This document shows, piece by piece, positions 48,573-58,267 of a stretch of 64,000 nucleotides of DNA; the first letter of the stretch is position 1, and the number at the start of each line of letters is the position of its first letter. The stretch is taken from positions 558,001-622,000 of the forward strand of contig JAEPMI010000005.1 of the NCBI GenBank assembly GCA_017644045.1, written 5' to 3'. The DNA comes from Deltaproteobacteria bacterium (GTDB lineage: Bacteria > Myxococcota_A > Polyangia > Polyangiales > Houyiibacteriaceae). The position numbers and the translations under genes are program-made. Under the pieces are notes generated by a model that had not been told where the DNA came from, made no database searches, and was given only the letters and a program-made list of their open reading frames with translations.

Positions 48573-50234
48573 GTGGGGGATGAGCTCGAGGATGGGGCGC
48601 GATCCGATCCGACCGGACCGACGCGTGTGGAGCGGGCGCCGATCGCCCGAACGACGGTGCCTCCGTCCGTCGTGCCCTTCCCCAAGCCAGACACCGTCCT
48701 GCGCGAGGCGGAGATCGAGCAGGCCCGTCGGATGGGGCTCGTCGGGTTGGTCTTCAACCTGATCGGGCTGGCGTTCGCCGAGATCTTCGGGGGCGACGCC
48801 CTCGCCACCCGACTCTTCATCGTCGCCCTCGCCGTGGGCGTGCTCTACAACCTCGGCCTCTTCTGGCTCGCGTCGAAGCCTTCGCGCTATCGGACCGGAG
48901 CGCTCTACGCGTACTTCGGCATCGCGCTCGTCACCAACGGTGGGGTCCTCTACTACCTCGGCGTGTTCGGCCCGGCGCTGATGATGTTCGTGCTGAACGT
49001 CTACGCCGCGTGCCTGAGCTTCGGCGCACGCGTCGCTCGCATGGCCTTGGTGAGTGCGATCACCCCGGTCGCGCTGCTGGGCGGCGCGATGGCGTTCGGC
49101 GTGCTGGAGGACCCGGGCTTGGTCACCGCGACGGAGATGCTCGGGACGATCGGCCAGCTGCTCGTCGTCGGCGGCTTCGCGCTCTTCATGGTCTTCACCT
49201 ATCTGCAGGCGCTGGGCGTGCGGGAAGCGATGGTCGCGTCGCTGGCCGAGCGCGACGAAGCCGTCCGGCGAGCCTCACACCGCGAAGCGCTCTTCCTGGA
49301 AGCGCGACAGGAGCTCGAGCGCTCGCTGCAGGCGGGAGGGATGGGCCGCTTCACGGAGCAGACGTTGGGCAGCTACGAGCTCGGCGCGGTGCTCGGGCGC
49401 GGCGGCATGGGTGAGGTCTACGAGGCCACGCACAAGGAGACGGGAGAGCCAGCCGCGGTGAAGATGCTGCTGCCCGAGATGATCGGGCGGCCGAGCTTCG
49501 TGCGCCGATTCCTCCGCGAGGTGCGTCTGGCCGCGACGCTGGACTCACCGCACGTGGTCACGGTGCTGGAGATCGGCGACGAGTCCGCGCCGATCCCCTA
49601 CCTCGCGATGGAACGGCTCGAAGGCGAAGACCTGGCCCAGGTCCTCCGCCGTGAGGTCCGTCTCCCGGCGAAGGAGGTGCTGGAGCTCGTCCGCCAGATC
49701 GGCCAGGGCGTGCGCGCCGCGACCGACGCGGGGATCGTCCACCGCGACCTGAAGCCGCAGAACCTCTTCCGCGCGAACGGCGATCCGGTGCGCTGGAAGA
49801 TCCTGGACTTCGGCGTCTCCAAGCTCATGGGCGCCGACGGCACGCTCACCCAGGGCGAACCGATCGGGACGCCCGAGTACATGGCGCCCGAGCAGGCACT
49901 CGGTGAAAACGTGGACGTGCGCACCGATCTCTACGCGCTCGCCGCGATCGCCTACCGCGCAGTGACCGGGCTGCGACCCTTCGAGGGCGAAGACATGAAG
50001 CGCGTGCTCGTGAAGGTGGTCTCCCACATGCCGGTGCAGCCGAGCCGGATCGTGGCCGTGCCGGGCGACATCGACGCGTTCTTCGCGCTCGCACTGGCGA
50101 AGGACCCCGCGGAGCGCTTCGAGTCGCCGGAGCGGCTGACCGAAGCGCTCGAGAGCGCGCTCGCCGGTCGGCTCCCTCAGCCGCTCCGTTCGCGGGCCGA
50201 CGAGCTGCTCACCGAACGACCGTGGCCCGCCTGA
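48573..50234 (+). CDS. Ser/Thr protein kinase with N-terminal membrane domain
   Basis: A 553-residue Pkn2-type kinase. Residues about 45-230 form an integral membrane sensor domain with several hydrophobic helices (LVFNLIGLAFAEIFGG, LFIVALAVGVLYNLGLFWLA, YAYFGIALVTNGGVLYYLGVFGPALMMFVLN, MLGTIGQLLVVGGFALFMVFTYLQ), then a coiled linker and the kinase domain: LGRGGMGEVYEA, AAVKML, HRDLKPQN, ILDFGVSKL and GTPEYMAPEQ. Here the sensor lies at the N-terminus and the kinase at the C-terminus, the reverse of the common bacterial order. A GTG at 48573 is the start I infer; it is not certain. Transcription runs opposite to rtcA. Confidence 0.88.
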   Translation: MGDELEDGARSDPTGPTRVERAPIARTTVPPSVVPFPKPDTVLREAEIEQARRMGLVGLVFNLIGLAFAEIFGGDALATRLFIVALAVGVLYNLGLFWLASKPSRYRTGALYAYFGIALVTNGGVLYYLGVFGPALMMFVLNVYAACLSFGARVARMALVSAITPVALLGGAMAFGVLEDPGLVTATEMLGTIGQLLVVGGFALFMVFTYLQALGVREAMVASLAERDEAVRRASHREALFLEARQELERSLQAGGMGRFTEQTLGSYELGAVLGRGGMGEVYEATHKETGEPAAVKMLLPEMIGRPSFVRRFLREVRLAATLDSPHVVTVLEIGDESAPIPYLAMERLEGEDLAQVLRREVRLPAKEVLELVRQIGQGVRAATDAGIVHRDLKPQNLFRANGDPVRWKILDFGVSKLMGADGTLTQGEPIGTPEYMAPEQALGENVDVRTDLYALAAIAYRAVTGLRPFEGEDMKRVLVKVVSHMPVQPSRIVAVPGDIDAFFALALAKDPAERFESPERLTEALESALAGRLPQPLRSRADELLTERPWPA

Positions 50235-50284
50235 TCGGCGGAGAGTGAGTCGATCGCATTCGCTCGACCGCGTCCGGACGGTGC

Positions 50285-51286
50285 TCACGCGGAGACGATC
50301 ACCGTCCCGCCGTCGGGCTCGACGGTGAGGGCGTCGGGGCCGAGGAAGGCGCGAATGGTCTCGACGTTCGTCTCCGCGTGACTCGAGAGCGGGCCGGTTC
50401 GGAAACGACCGCCACCGAGCGCCAGCGGAATCAGCAGCTGGTCCGCGAGGTACTCACCGACCGGCGCGCCGATCGCCTGGTACGCGCGAACCTGAGCGAC
50501 GGCGTCGCGCGCGACCTCTTCCGCCGGGCGGCCACGCTTGCCGAAGGCCGTGACGAGCTCGGGGACCGACCCGTCGAGGAAGACCTGCACGGCGTTGCCG
50601 GGCCCGCGGCTACGGACCTCGTGAGGGCGCAGTCGTTCGCTCGGGATCCCCAGCTCGCTCGCCAGCACCGCCAATTCACGGGCGGCGACGGAGGCCGGGA
50701 CTCGGGTGAAGATCGCGCGGCCGGACACCTCGCCCTCGGTGAGGCTCATCGCCCCCTCGAGCGGGCGCAGCTCGCTCGGCGCCACGCGGATGGTGAAGTC
50801 GCCACCACCCGCCGGATAGAAGCCCGCGCGGTCCAGGCGCACCGACACGTCGGCGCCCATGCGAGCGAGCATCGGCACGAAGACCTTCTCCACGAAGTCG
50901 AAGGGCGGCGCGGACTGGTTGTGGGTCCCACCCTCCACGCGGACCTGGCCGCCCACGCGGAGGAGGATCGGCAGCACCGTCTGGGCCACGAGCATGGCGC
51001 TCCCGGCGGAGCCGATGTCGAAGTGATGCGTTCCCTGCTTCGGCGTCCCTGGAACGAAGCGGAGCGCGCCGCTGCGGAGCTCGGCGCCCTCCACCTCGGC
51101 GTCGCAGAGCGCCGCCGCGGCGCGCACGGCCGTCAGATGCTGACGGAGCAACCCTGGCTTCCCGCGACCCGCCCGGATGTGGTGCATCTCGAGGGTTCGC
51201 CCCGTGAGAGCGGAGAGCGCGAGGGAGGTTCGGAGGATCTGGCCTCCGCCCTCCCCCGCGCGTCCATCGATGTCGATCGGATCCAT
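50285..51286 (-). CDS. rtcA: RNA 3'-terminal phosphate cyclase
   Basis: A 333-residue RtcA. It converts a 3'-phosphate to a 2',3'-cyclic phosphate using ATP through a covalent AMP-His intermediate. Motifs: DGRAGEGGGQILRTSLALSALTG at the start, GSAGSAMLVAQT and PLSSHAETNV near the C-terminus, whose His is the expected nucleophile. It lies 12 bases below rtcB on the same strand, so they form a two-gene RNA repair operon. Confidence 0.95.
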   Translation of the reverse strand: MDPIDIDGRAGEGGGQILRTSLALSALTGRTLEMHHIRAGRGKPGLLRQHLTAVRAAAALCDAEVEGAELRSGALRFVPGTPKQGTHHFDIGSAGSAMLVAQTVLPILLRVGGQVRVEGGTHNQSAPPFDFVEKVFVPMLARMGADVSVRLDRAGFYPAGGGDFTIRVAPSELRPLEGAMSLTEGEVSGRAIFTRVPASVAARELAVLASELGIPSERLRPHEVRSRGPGNAVQVFLDGSVPELVTAFGKRGRPAEEVARDAVAQVRAYQAIGAPVGEYLADQLLIPLALGGGRFRTGPLSSHAETNVETIRAFLGPDALTVEPDGGTVIVSA

Positions 51287-51298
51287 GTCTCAGCCTTC

Positions 51299-52528
<1,230 letters not shown>

Positions 52529-52559
52529 GTCGTTTTCTCCTCGTTTGCCCTGACCGAGA

Positions 52560-52575
52560 GCAGGAGTCGGACCAA
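52560..52575 (-). promoter_or_regulatory. Sigma54-type promoter of rtcBA
   Basis: On the minus strand TTGGTCCGACTCCTGC has GG at -24 and GC at -12 with exactly ten bases between; the RNA would start near 52548, 20 bases ahead of rtcB. The divergent gene encodes the sigma54-dependent activator of this system, which supports it. Confidence 0.6.
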
Positions 52576-52650
52576 GCGATAAACCCAATGATTTCAGCGC
52601 ACACCCTGCGCTATTTCGCTCTGTTGATATCGTGTTCTATAAACCTGGAT

Positions 52651-54225
52651 ATGAAGACGGTGGTCCTCGGGTTCCTCGGCTCGACGCTCGATCGAGGTTT
52701 CGGTGACCGGCGGTGGGACCGCTGGCGGCCGACGATCGGGATCGGCCAGCAGGAGGATCTGCTCGTCGACCGGGTCGAGCTGCTGCACGTGCCGGCCCAC
52801 CAGAAGCTCGCGCGGCTGATCGCCGACGACTTCGTCCAGGTCTCGCCGGAGAGCGAGGTGCGGCTCCATCGCACGACTCTCCGAGACCCCTGGGACTTCG
52901 AGGAAGTCTTCGGGCTCCTGCATGGCTTCGCGACGAGCTACCCCTTCGACCTCGAGAACGAGCGCTACCTCGTCCACATCACGACCGGGAGCCACGTCGC
53001 GCAGATCTGCTTCTTCCTGCTCACCGAGTCGCGCCACTTCCCGGCGCAATTGCTTCAGACCTCGCCGCCGAAGAAGGGCGAGGACCTGGGCAGCCACGCC
53101 ATCATCGACCTGGACCTCTCTCGCTACGACGCGCTCGCGCGCCGCTTCGCGGAGGAGCGGGAGGCGAGTCTCTCGTTTCTCAAGGCGGGCATCGCCACGC
53201 GCAGCGAGCGCTTCAACGCGCTCATCGAGTCACTCGAGCGAGTGGTCCTGCGCTCGACCGAGCCGGTGCTCCTGCTCGGGCCCACCGGGGCCGGCAAGTC
53301 ACGGCTCGCGCGGCGGATCGACGCGCTCCTGCGATCGCGGCGCCAGCTCGCCGGACCGCTCGTCGAGGTGAACTGCGCGACGCTCCGCGGCGACGGTGCG
53401 ATGAGTGCGCTCTTCGGTCACACGAAGGGCGCGTTCACCGGCGCGGCAGCGGCCCGCGAAGGGTTGCTCCGCGCGGCCGATGGTGGCCTGCTCTTCTTGG
53501 ACGAGGTCGGCGAGCTCGGCCTCGACGAGCAAGCGATGCTGCTGCGGGCGATCGAGGACAAGCGCTTCCTCCCGGTGGGCAGCGACCGCGAGGTCGAGAG
53601 CCAGTTCCGATTGATCTGCGGCACCAACCGGGACCTGCGCGCGGCCGTGCGCGACGGACGCTTTCGCGAGGACCTGCTCGCTCGGATCGATCTCTGGGCC
53701 TTCGAGCTGCCCGGCCTGGCCGAGCGCCGCGAGGACATCGAGCCCAACCTCGACTTCGAGCTGGAGCAGGTCGGCGCCGAGCGCGGGGAAGCGCTGACGA
53801 TGAACCGCGAGGCCCGCGCGCGCTTTCTCGAATTCGCGACGGTCGAGGCGACCTGGCCAGCGAGCTTCCGAGACTTCCACGCCGCGATCGTTCGCATGGC
53901 GACCCTCGCCCCTGGCGGACGCATCGACCGGCCGACGGTCGACGCGGAGATCGATCGACTGCGCGCCACCTGGTCTCGTGCGACGGAGGTCGACGCCTCG
54001 CTGAAAGACCTGCTCGGACCCGAAAGGCTGGCCGAGCTCGACCGCTTCGACCGCGCACAGCTCGCCGACGTGGTCCGCGTGTGCAGGGAGTCGAAGAGTC
54101 TCTCGGCCGCTGGCCGCACCCTCTTCGCGGCCTCCCGCAAGCGACGCAAGAGCACCAACGACGCGGACCGGCTTCGGAAGTACCTGCTCCGCCACGACCT
54201 CGACTGGGAGAGCGTGCGGGGCTGA
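52651..54225 (+). CDS. rtcR: RtcR sigma54-dependent activator
   Basis: A 524-residue regulator. The N-terminal CARF-like RtcR domain (MKTVVLGFLGSTLDRGFG, VHITTGSHVAQICFFLL) senses a nucleotide signal, probably from cyclic-phosphate or damaged RNA. A sigma54-interacting AAA+ domain follows: Walker A GPTGAGKSRLARR (about 209), GAFTGA loop, LLFLDEVGELGLDEQ (Walker B region) and R-finger region. The C-terminus holds a helix-turn-helix-like stretch with SLSAAGRTLFAASRKRRKS. ATG at 52651. It is divergent from rtcBA across a short AT-rich gap and its TGA abuts the stop of the MarR gene. Confidence 0.94.
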   Translation: MKTVVLGFLGSTLDRGFGDRRWDRWRPTIGIGQQEDLLVDRVELLHVPAHQKLARLIADDFVQVSPESEVRLHRTTLRDPWDFEEVFGLLHGFATSYPFDLENERYLVHITTGSHVAQICFFLLTESRHFPAQLLQTSPPKKGEDLGSHAIIDLDLSRYDALARRFAEEREASLSFLKAGIATRSERFNALIESLERVVLRSTEPVLLLGPTGAGKSRLARRIDALLRSRRQLAGPLVEVNCATLRGDGAMSALFGHTKGAFTGAAAAREGLLRAADGGLLFLDEVGELGLDEQAMLLRAIEDKRFLPVGSDREVESQFRLICGTNRDLRAAVRDGRFREDLLARIDLWAFELPGLAERREDIEPNLDFELEQVGAERGEALTMNREARARFLEFATVEATWPASFRDFHAAIVRMATLAPGGRIDRPTVDAEIDRLRATWSRATEVDASLKDLLGPERLAELDRFDRAQLADVVRVCRESKSLSAAGRTLFAASRKRRKSTNDADRLRKYLLRHDLDWESVRG

Positions 54226-54693
54226 TCAGGGTTCGGTGTCCAGGTGGTCGTGGAGCACGAGTAGCGCTTCGCGAAGGGACGCCATCGTGTCCTCGCCGAT
54301 CGCCTCGGCGAGCTCGGCCTCCACCCGCCGAAGGTGCGCGAGGCCCTCGAGGATCCCCTGGAGCCCCTGTTCGGTGAAGACCACGCGCTTGGCGCGGCCA
54401 TCGTCCGGATCCGGCTGACGCTCGACCACGCCCATCGCCTCGAGCTCGCCGACCAGCTGACCCACGGCCTGCTTGCTGATCCCGAGCTTCTTCGCGAGCT
54501 CGCTCGGTCGCGTGCCTTCGAGCGCGATGTGCGGGAAGAGCGCCATGTGCGCGGGCCGCGGCCGAGCCGTGCCCTCCGGCGTCGGGATCGTTGCGAGCGC
54601 GTGCTCGTTCAACAGCCGCGCGCACTTGAAGAGGAGCTGAGCCGTGCTCGCGCGCTTGGCGGTCTCGAGCGCTTCGGGGAACGAGGGATCCAC
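54226..54693 (-). CDS. MarR-family transcriptional regulator
   Basis: A 155-residue winged helix-turn-helix regulator. Recognition region: GTRPSELAKKLGISKQAVGQLVGELEAMGVVERQPDPDDGRAKRVVFTEQG, typical of MarR. The start is GTG at 54693. It is divergent from the DUF4336 gene across strong dyads (54708-54753). MarR proteins usually repress a divergent gene and themselves and are released by small aromatic or oxidant signals; the ligand is unknown here. Confidence 0.93.
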   Translation of the reverse strand: MDPSFPEALETAKRASTAQLLFKCARLLNEHALATIPTPEGTARPRPAHMALFPHIALEGTRPSELAKKLGISKQAVGQLVGELEAMGVVERQPDPDDGRAKRVVFTEQGLQGILEGLAHLRRVEAELAEAIGEDTMASLREALLVLHDHLDTEP

Positions 54694-54707
54694 GGGCCCA
54701 GCCTAGC

Positions 54708-54753
54708 ACATGGTCAAGCGCACTTGACCATGTTGGTCAATGGTGCTTGACTA
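54708..54753. promoter_or_regulatory. MarR operator: perfect dyad plus second site
   Basis: ACATGGTCAAG (54708-54718) and CTTGACCATGT (54723-54733) form an 11-base-arm perfect inverted repeat with a four-base spacer. A second, imperfect pair TTGGTCAA (54733-54740) and CTTGACTA (54746-54753) follows with the same GGTCAA/TTGAC core. The site lies 15 bases from the MarR start and 39 from the DUF4336 start, covering both promoters. Confidence 0.75.
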
Positions 54754-54791
54754 AATCGAGCCGGGCCGGAGCCCGCGCAGAAAGGACCGAC

Positions 54792-55496
54792 ATGCCCCGC
54801 CTGAGACCCCTCGCCGACGAGCTCTGGGAAGCCACGGATGACCTTCGCCTTCCGGGGGGCGTCTGGTTTCCCGTTCGGATGACGGTCATCCGCAGCGGCG
54901 GAGAGCTCACCCTCTGGTCGCCGATCGCCATCGACGACGCGCTCGCCGCCGAGCTCGAGACGCTCGGGCCGGTGACCCGGTTGGTGGCCCCGAACTGCTT
55001 CCATCACCTCTATCTGGCCGACGCTCGAGCGCGCTTCCCGGAGGCTGCGCTGCTGGGGGCGCCCGGACTCGCCACGAAGCGCAGCGACCTCGACTTCGAC
55101 GGAGAGCTCGGCGCCGAGAGTCGCGAGGACCTCGAGCTGATCCCCACGATCGGCATCCCTCGAATGGAGGAGGTGGTCGCCCTCCATCGCCCGACCGGCA
55201 CGCTCATCGTGACGGACCTGGTCTTCCACGTGCTGAAGGCGCGCGGCCTGATGAGCTGGTTCACCTTCCGGGTGGTCGCCGGCACCCTCGGTCACTGTGG
55301 CCAGAGCCGCCTGCTGCGCTGGTGGACCGAGGATCGAGAGGCGTTCGCGGCCAGCCTCGACGCAATCCTCGCGCGCGACTTCGACCGACTGGTGATGGCG
55401 CACGGCGAGGTCATCGAGACCGGCGGCCACGCGGCGCTCACGGAGGCCACGGCGCGAGCGCGCTCGGTGCTCCGGGCTCTGCCCGCGCCGGGCTGA
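54792..55496 (+). CDS. DUF4336 (metallo-beta-lactamase-like) protein
   Basis: A 234-residue protein of the DUF4336 family: ELWEATDDLRLPGGVWFPVRMTVIRSGGELTLWSPI, LVAPNCFHHLYLADARARFPEA, and MEEVVALHRPTGTLIVTDLVFHV. The fold is related to the metallo-beta-lactamase superfamily, but the HxHxDH zinc motif is not seen, so enzymatic activity is uncertain. The start at 54792 has AAAGGACCGAC upstream. It is the probable main target of the adjacent MarR regulator. Substrate unknown. Confidence 0.85.
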   Translation: MPRLRPLADELWEATDDLRLPGGVWFPVRMTVIRSGGELTLWSPIAIDDALAAELETLGPVTRLVAPNCFHHLYLADARARFPEAALLGAPGLATKRSDLDFDGELGAESREDLELIPTIGIPRMEEVVALHRPTGTLIVTDLVFHVLKARGLMSWFTFRVVAGTLGHCGQSRLLRWWTEDREAFAASLDAILARDFDRLVMAHGEVIETGGHAALTEATARARSVLRALPAPG

Positions 55497-55543
55497 GCCC
55501 GAGAAACTCTGGATGCCGCGCGGAGGCCGGTTACGATCTCCGG

Positions 55544-57028
55544 ATGTCCGCCCCCAACCTCTCCATCCACTCGGTGCTCGACCGACTGGCCGAAGGGCCG
55601 TGGCGGCTGAACGGGCTACCGACGATCGGAGGCTCGGGGCTCTACTTCGTGGCGCTCGAGCTCGGTGCGGCACCGACCTACGCCTGGTTCTCGCTCAGCA
55701 AGAACCTGTCGGCCGCCCGGACCTCCTTCTTCGACCGCGACGAGGCGTTCGCGTTCCTCACGGAGTACGCCAAGGACGGCTACGACGAGTCGCTCTTCGA
55801 CGTCTGGGACGACGGCTCGAACCCGACGGCCGGCGAGCTCCGGTCGGCGCTGCGACGAACGCAGCGGCTCATGGACGAGCTGCGGGCCCACGCCGGCAGC
55901 TTCGCGCGAGCGATGGAGACCGGGTGGCTCCAGCGCACGGACGATCTCGGCTGGCTCGCCACCAAGCCCTACGAGAAGGGGCCGGCCCAGATCCAGTGCA
56001 GTGAGACCCGCGCCGCCAGCGAGCTGCTCACGCACATCCTGGTGCACGAAGCGGAGCTGGAGCGCGGCGAGCCCCCTGCCGAGCTGGCCGCCTTCATCGC
56101 CGACGCTCGGGAGCGGCGAGCCCGGCTCTTCTCGGAGCACGGACCGAGCACGGACCGGCTGCTGCTTCGGAGTCGCGCCGGCGAGCCCTCCAGAGGGCTG
56201 ATGCGCTTCGCCAACGGGCTGCACGCGATGCTCGAGCTCGACGAGGGAGACGCACTGCGGAAGGCCGAGCTGCTGCCGGACGACCATGCGTTCGATCTGC
56301 TCGCGCAGGAGCTCCGATCCGTGGTGCCGCCCGAGAGCGCATCGATTCCGAAGGACGCCCTCGCGTCGGCCGAGCGGCTGCTCGATCTCGACGACCTGAC
56401 CGCATGGCACGGCAGCGGCGCCATTCGGATGCGCTGCGGGAAGCTCGCGCGTGGCGGGCTCGTGACCGTCGACCCGATGACGCTTCTCGACGATCTCACG
56501 GAGACCCGCCTGGGGGTCCGCGAGGCGCTCGAACGCTTTGGTGGGGGTCGCGGCTTCGTCGCCATCGAGCTCACGCCGCAGCTCTCGCCGAGCGAGCAGG
56601 CGCGGTCCGCGAACGACCCGGACTCCCCCGCCGTCCGCTACCTCTTCCCGGAGGTCTGGCTCCACCGATTCTCGAAGGACCGCGTCTTCGAGCTCGCGTT
56701 CGGTACCGCGCTGACCACCGCGGTCGGCAGCGACGCGACGCTCGCGCGACAAGAGAGGCGCGTCGACCGGGGCGAGCAACGTGCCCACGGCCTTCGAGTG
56801 ACCCTCCGGGCAGGCCCCGCGAAGGTCGTGATCGACGAAGAGCCGATCGAGAGCGGCCACGGCGTCCATGGCGCGCGTGTGCGCGCGACCTTCAGCGGAC
56901 TCCCCGGTGGTCTCTCGATCCGGGGTACCGGCCACATCGACATGCGCAGCGGAGGCCGGGTCGACATCGAGATCGAGGGCGACCCGGCCCAGCACATCAA
57001 GCGCCAAGTGCTCGACGCGCTGCCCTGA
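55544..57028 (+). CDS. Hypothetical cytosolic protein
   Basis: A 494-residue protein without signal or membrane segment. Regions: an N-terminal part (HSVLDRLAEGPWRLNGLPTIGGSGLYFVALELGAAPTYAWFS), a helical arginine-rich middle (SALRRTQRLMDELRAHAGSFAR, ELAAFIADARERRARLF), and a beta-rich C-terminal part (VELTLRAGPAKVVID-like, RATFSGLPGGLSIRGTGHIDMRSGGRVDIEI). I do not recognise a family. The start is at 55544. It lies 47 bases downstream of the DUF4336 gene and may be part of the same transcription unit. Confidence 0.7.
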   Translation: MSAPNLSIHSVLDRLAEGPWRLNGLPTIGGSGLYFVALELGAAPTYAWFSLSKNLSAARTSFFDRDEAFAFLTEYAKDGYDESLFDVWDDGSNPTAGELRSALRRTQRLMDELRAHAGSFARAMETGWLQRTDDLGWLATKPYEKGPAQIQCSETRAASELLTHILVHEAELERGEPPAELAAFIADARERRARLFSEHGPSTDRLLLRSRAGEPSRGLMRFANGLHAMLELDEGDALRKAELLPDDHAFDLLAQELRSVVPPESASIPKDALASAERLLDLDDLTAWHGSGAIRMRCGKLARGGLVTVDPMTLLDDLTETRLGVREALERFGGGRGFVAIELTPQLSPSEQARSANDPDSPAVRYLFPEVWLHRFSKDRVFELAFGTALTTAVGSDATLARQERRVDRGEQRAHGLRVTLRAGPAKVVIDEEPIESGHGVHGARVRATFSGLPGGLSIRGTGHIDMRSGGRVDIEIEGDPAQHIKRQVLDALP

Positions 57029-57076
57029 TCACGCCGCCCACTCCGGGTTGCTCCGCCGTCCCAGCGCTCCTACGCC

Positions 57077-57481
57077 GTGTCCATGGAGCGGCTTCGACTG
57101 GCGGCGCGATGGTTGGCGGGGCTCAGCTTCATGGGCGTCGGCGTGATGCACTTCGTGGCCACGGAGTTCTTCGTCCACATCGTCCCGCCCTACCTGCCGG
57201 CGGCGCTCTGGCTCGTGTGGATCAGCGGCGTCGCCGAGATCCTCGGCGGCCTCGGCCTTCTGATTCCCCAGGTCCGCCGCGCCGCGGGGTTCGGCCTGCT
57301 CTTGCTCCTCGTGTCGGTCTTTCCGGCGAACGTCCACATGGCGATCAACGAGGTCATGCCGACCACCGGCCCCGTCCCGGTCTGGACGCTCTGGGCGCGC
57401 CTCCCCCTGCAGCTGGTCTTCGCCGCCTGGGTCTGGTGGGTCGCGCTCTACCGACCGAAGGGCGAGAAGACCGAGAGCTAG
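57077..57481 (+). CDS. DoxX-like membrane protein
   Basis: A 134-residue membrane protein with four helices (LAGLSFMGVGVMHFVATEFF, LWLVWISGVAEILGGLGLLI, AAGFGLLLLLVSVFPANVHMAI, LPLQLVFAAWVWWVAL), matching the DoxX/DUF417-like family, whose members include quinone-linked oxidoreductase subunits. The start is GTG 57077 or ATG 57083. Its TAG overlaps that of the convergent Coq4-like gene by sharing CTAG. Confidence 0.82.
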   Translation: MSMERLRLAARWLAGLSFMGVGVMHFVATEFFVHIVPPYLPAALWLVWISGVAEILGGLGLLIPQVRRAAGFGLLLLLVSVFPANVHMAINEVMPTTGPVPVWTLWARLPLQLVFAAWVWWVALYRPKGEKTES

Positions 57482-58137
57482 CACCAGCGATCGGCAGAGC
57501 GGACGCCGAGCTGCTCGCGGAGAGACTCGGTGGTCTCGTCCCAGTGGTGCTCCCAGTACACCGGCAGCAGCGGCGCTGCAGTGGAGCCCGCACGGAACGC
57601 TGCCCGCAGGTCGGTTCGCAGGGCCCGCCATCGACGTTCGCCGACCAGGTGCTTGAACGTTCCGAAGAAGACCACGAACGCCGAGTAGGGCATGCGGAGC
57701 TGCGGCCATTGGAAGGCGTGCACGAGCACCTCCTCGTGGCCGGCCGCGCCGAGGCCGAGGAGCGTGTGCCAGATGTCGTGCGTCTGCCGGACCCGCTCGA
57801 GCAGGTAGTTCGCCTCCTCGCTGCGCCCGCGCGTCACCGGCACGTCGAGCGCGTCCGGATCGAGAGCGTTCCGCTCGAGGTGGTCGGCGAAGTCGCGACC
57901 GAGGGTGCCCACCGGCTTGGCCTTCAGCGCCCCGAAGTCCACGCGGCGCGAATCGATGCGTGGCCGCTCGGCGAGAATGGCCCGACCCTCGTCGGAAGCG
58001 CGCATCGATGCGAGCAGCGCGTCCATCCGACCCACGGAGCTGATCTCCTCGGCGGTGAGCAGCTCAATCGTCTCGTTCGAGTCGCGCAGCGCGCGAACGA
58101 AGGCGCGCCCGAAGGTCCTCGCGGTGTCGACGTCCAC
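57478..58137 (-). CDS. Coq4-like protein
   Basis: A 219-residue protein with the Coq4 signature HDIWHTLLGLGAAGHEE (H-D-x-x-H-x11-E zinc-site pattern). Coq4 supports assembly of ubiquinone-biosynthesis enzymes at membranes; it was recently linked to decarboxylation and hydroxylation of a quinone ring intermediate. Start is GTG at 58137. A UbiB-family gene occurs 28 kb away. Three features around it, the tRNA terminator upstream and the overlapping stop, show that it belongs to the core side of the boundary at 58193. Confidence 0.88.
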   Translation of the reverse strand: MDVDTARTFGRAFVRALRDSNETIELLTAEEISSVGRMDALLASMRASDEGRAILAERPRIDSRRVDFGALKAKPVGTLGRDFADHLERNALDPDALDVPVTRGRSEEANYLLERVRQTHDIWHTLLGLGAAGHEEVLVHAFQWPQLRMPYSAFVVFFGTFKHLVGERRWRALRTDLRAAFRAGSTAAPLLPVYWEHHWDETTESLREQLGVRSADRWC

Positions 58138-58155
58138 CGCAGGAGTCTAGCGCCC

Positions 58156-58186
58156 CAAACGCAAGAAACCCCGCGAAAAGCGGGGT
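58156..58186 (-). terminator. Strong terminator of the tRNA-Phe locus
   Basis: Minus-strand stem ACCCCGC/GCGGGGT with loop TTTTC, then TTTCTTGCGTTT, is a clear intrinsic terminator placed 3' of the tRNA fragment (58168-58186 stem). Confidence 0.8.
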
Positions 58187-58192
58187 CTCTGC

Positions 58193-58239
58193 GGTGCCCA
58201 GAGGCGGAATCGAACCGTCGACACGGGGATTTTCAATCC
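58193..58239 (-). pseudogene. 3' fragment of tRNA-Phe (GAA), putative attachment-site scar
   Basis: Read on the minus strand, the sequence GGATTGAAAATCCCCGTG begins the 3' half of a tRNA with anticodon GAA (58232-58234), followed by variable region, a T-arm with TTCGATTCC and the acceptor TCTGGGC plus A and CC. Compared with typical tRNA-Phe, the anticodon stem pairs for only three of five positions because the 5' side has diverged, and no D-arm or 5' acceptor (expected GCCCAGA) lies further upstream. So only about 47 bases of the gene exist here. Confidence 0.8.
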
Positions 58240-58267
58240 AGACCAAGGGGCCGAAGAAGTCCAGGTA

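Noticed and set aside
58193-58260. An intact tRNA-Phe gene
   Set aside because: The anticodon stem fails at two pairs and there is no D-arm or 5' acceptor upstream. It is a fragment, not a functional tRNA.
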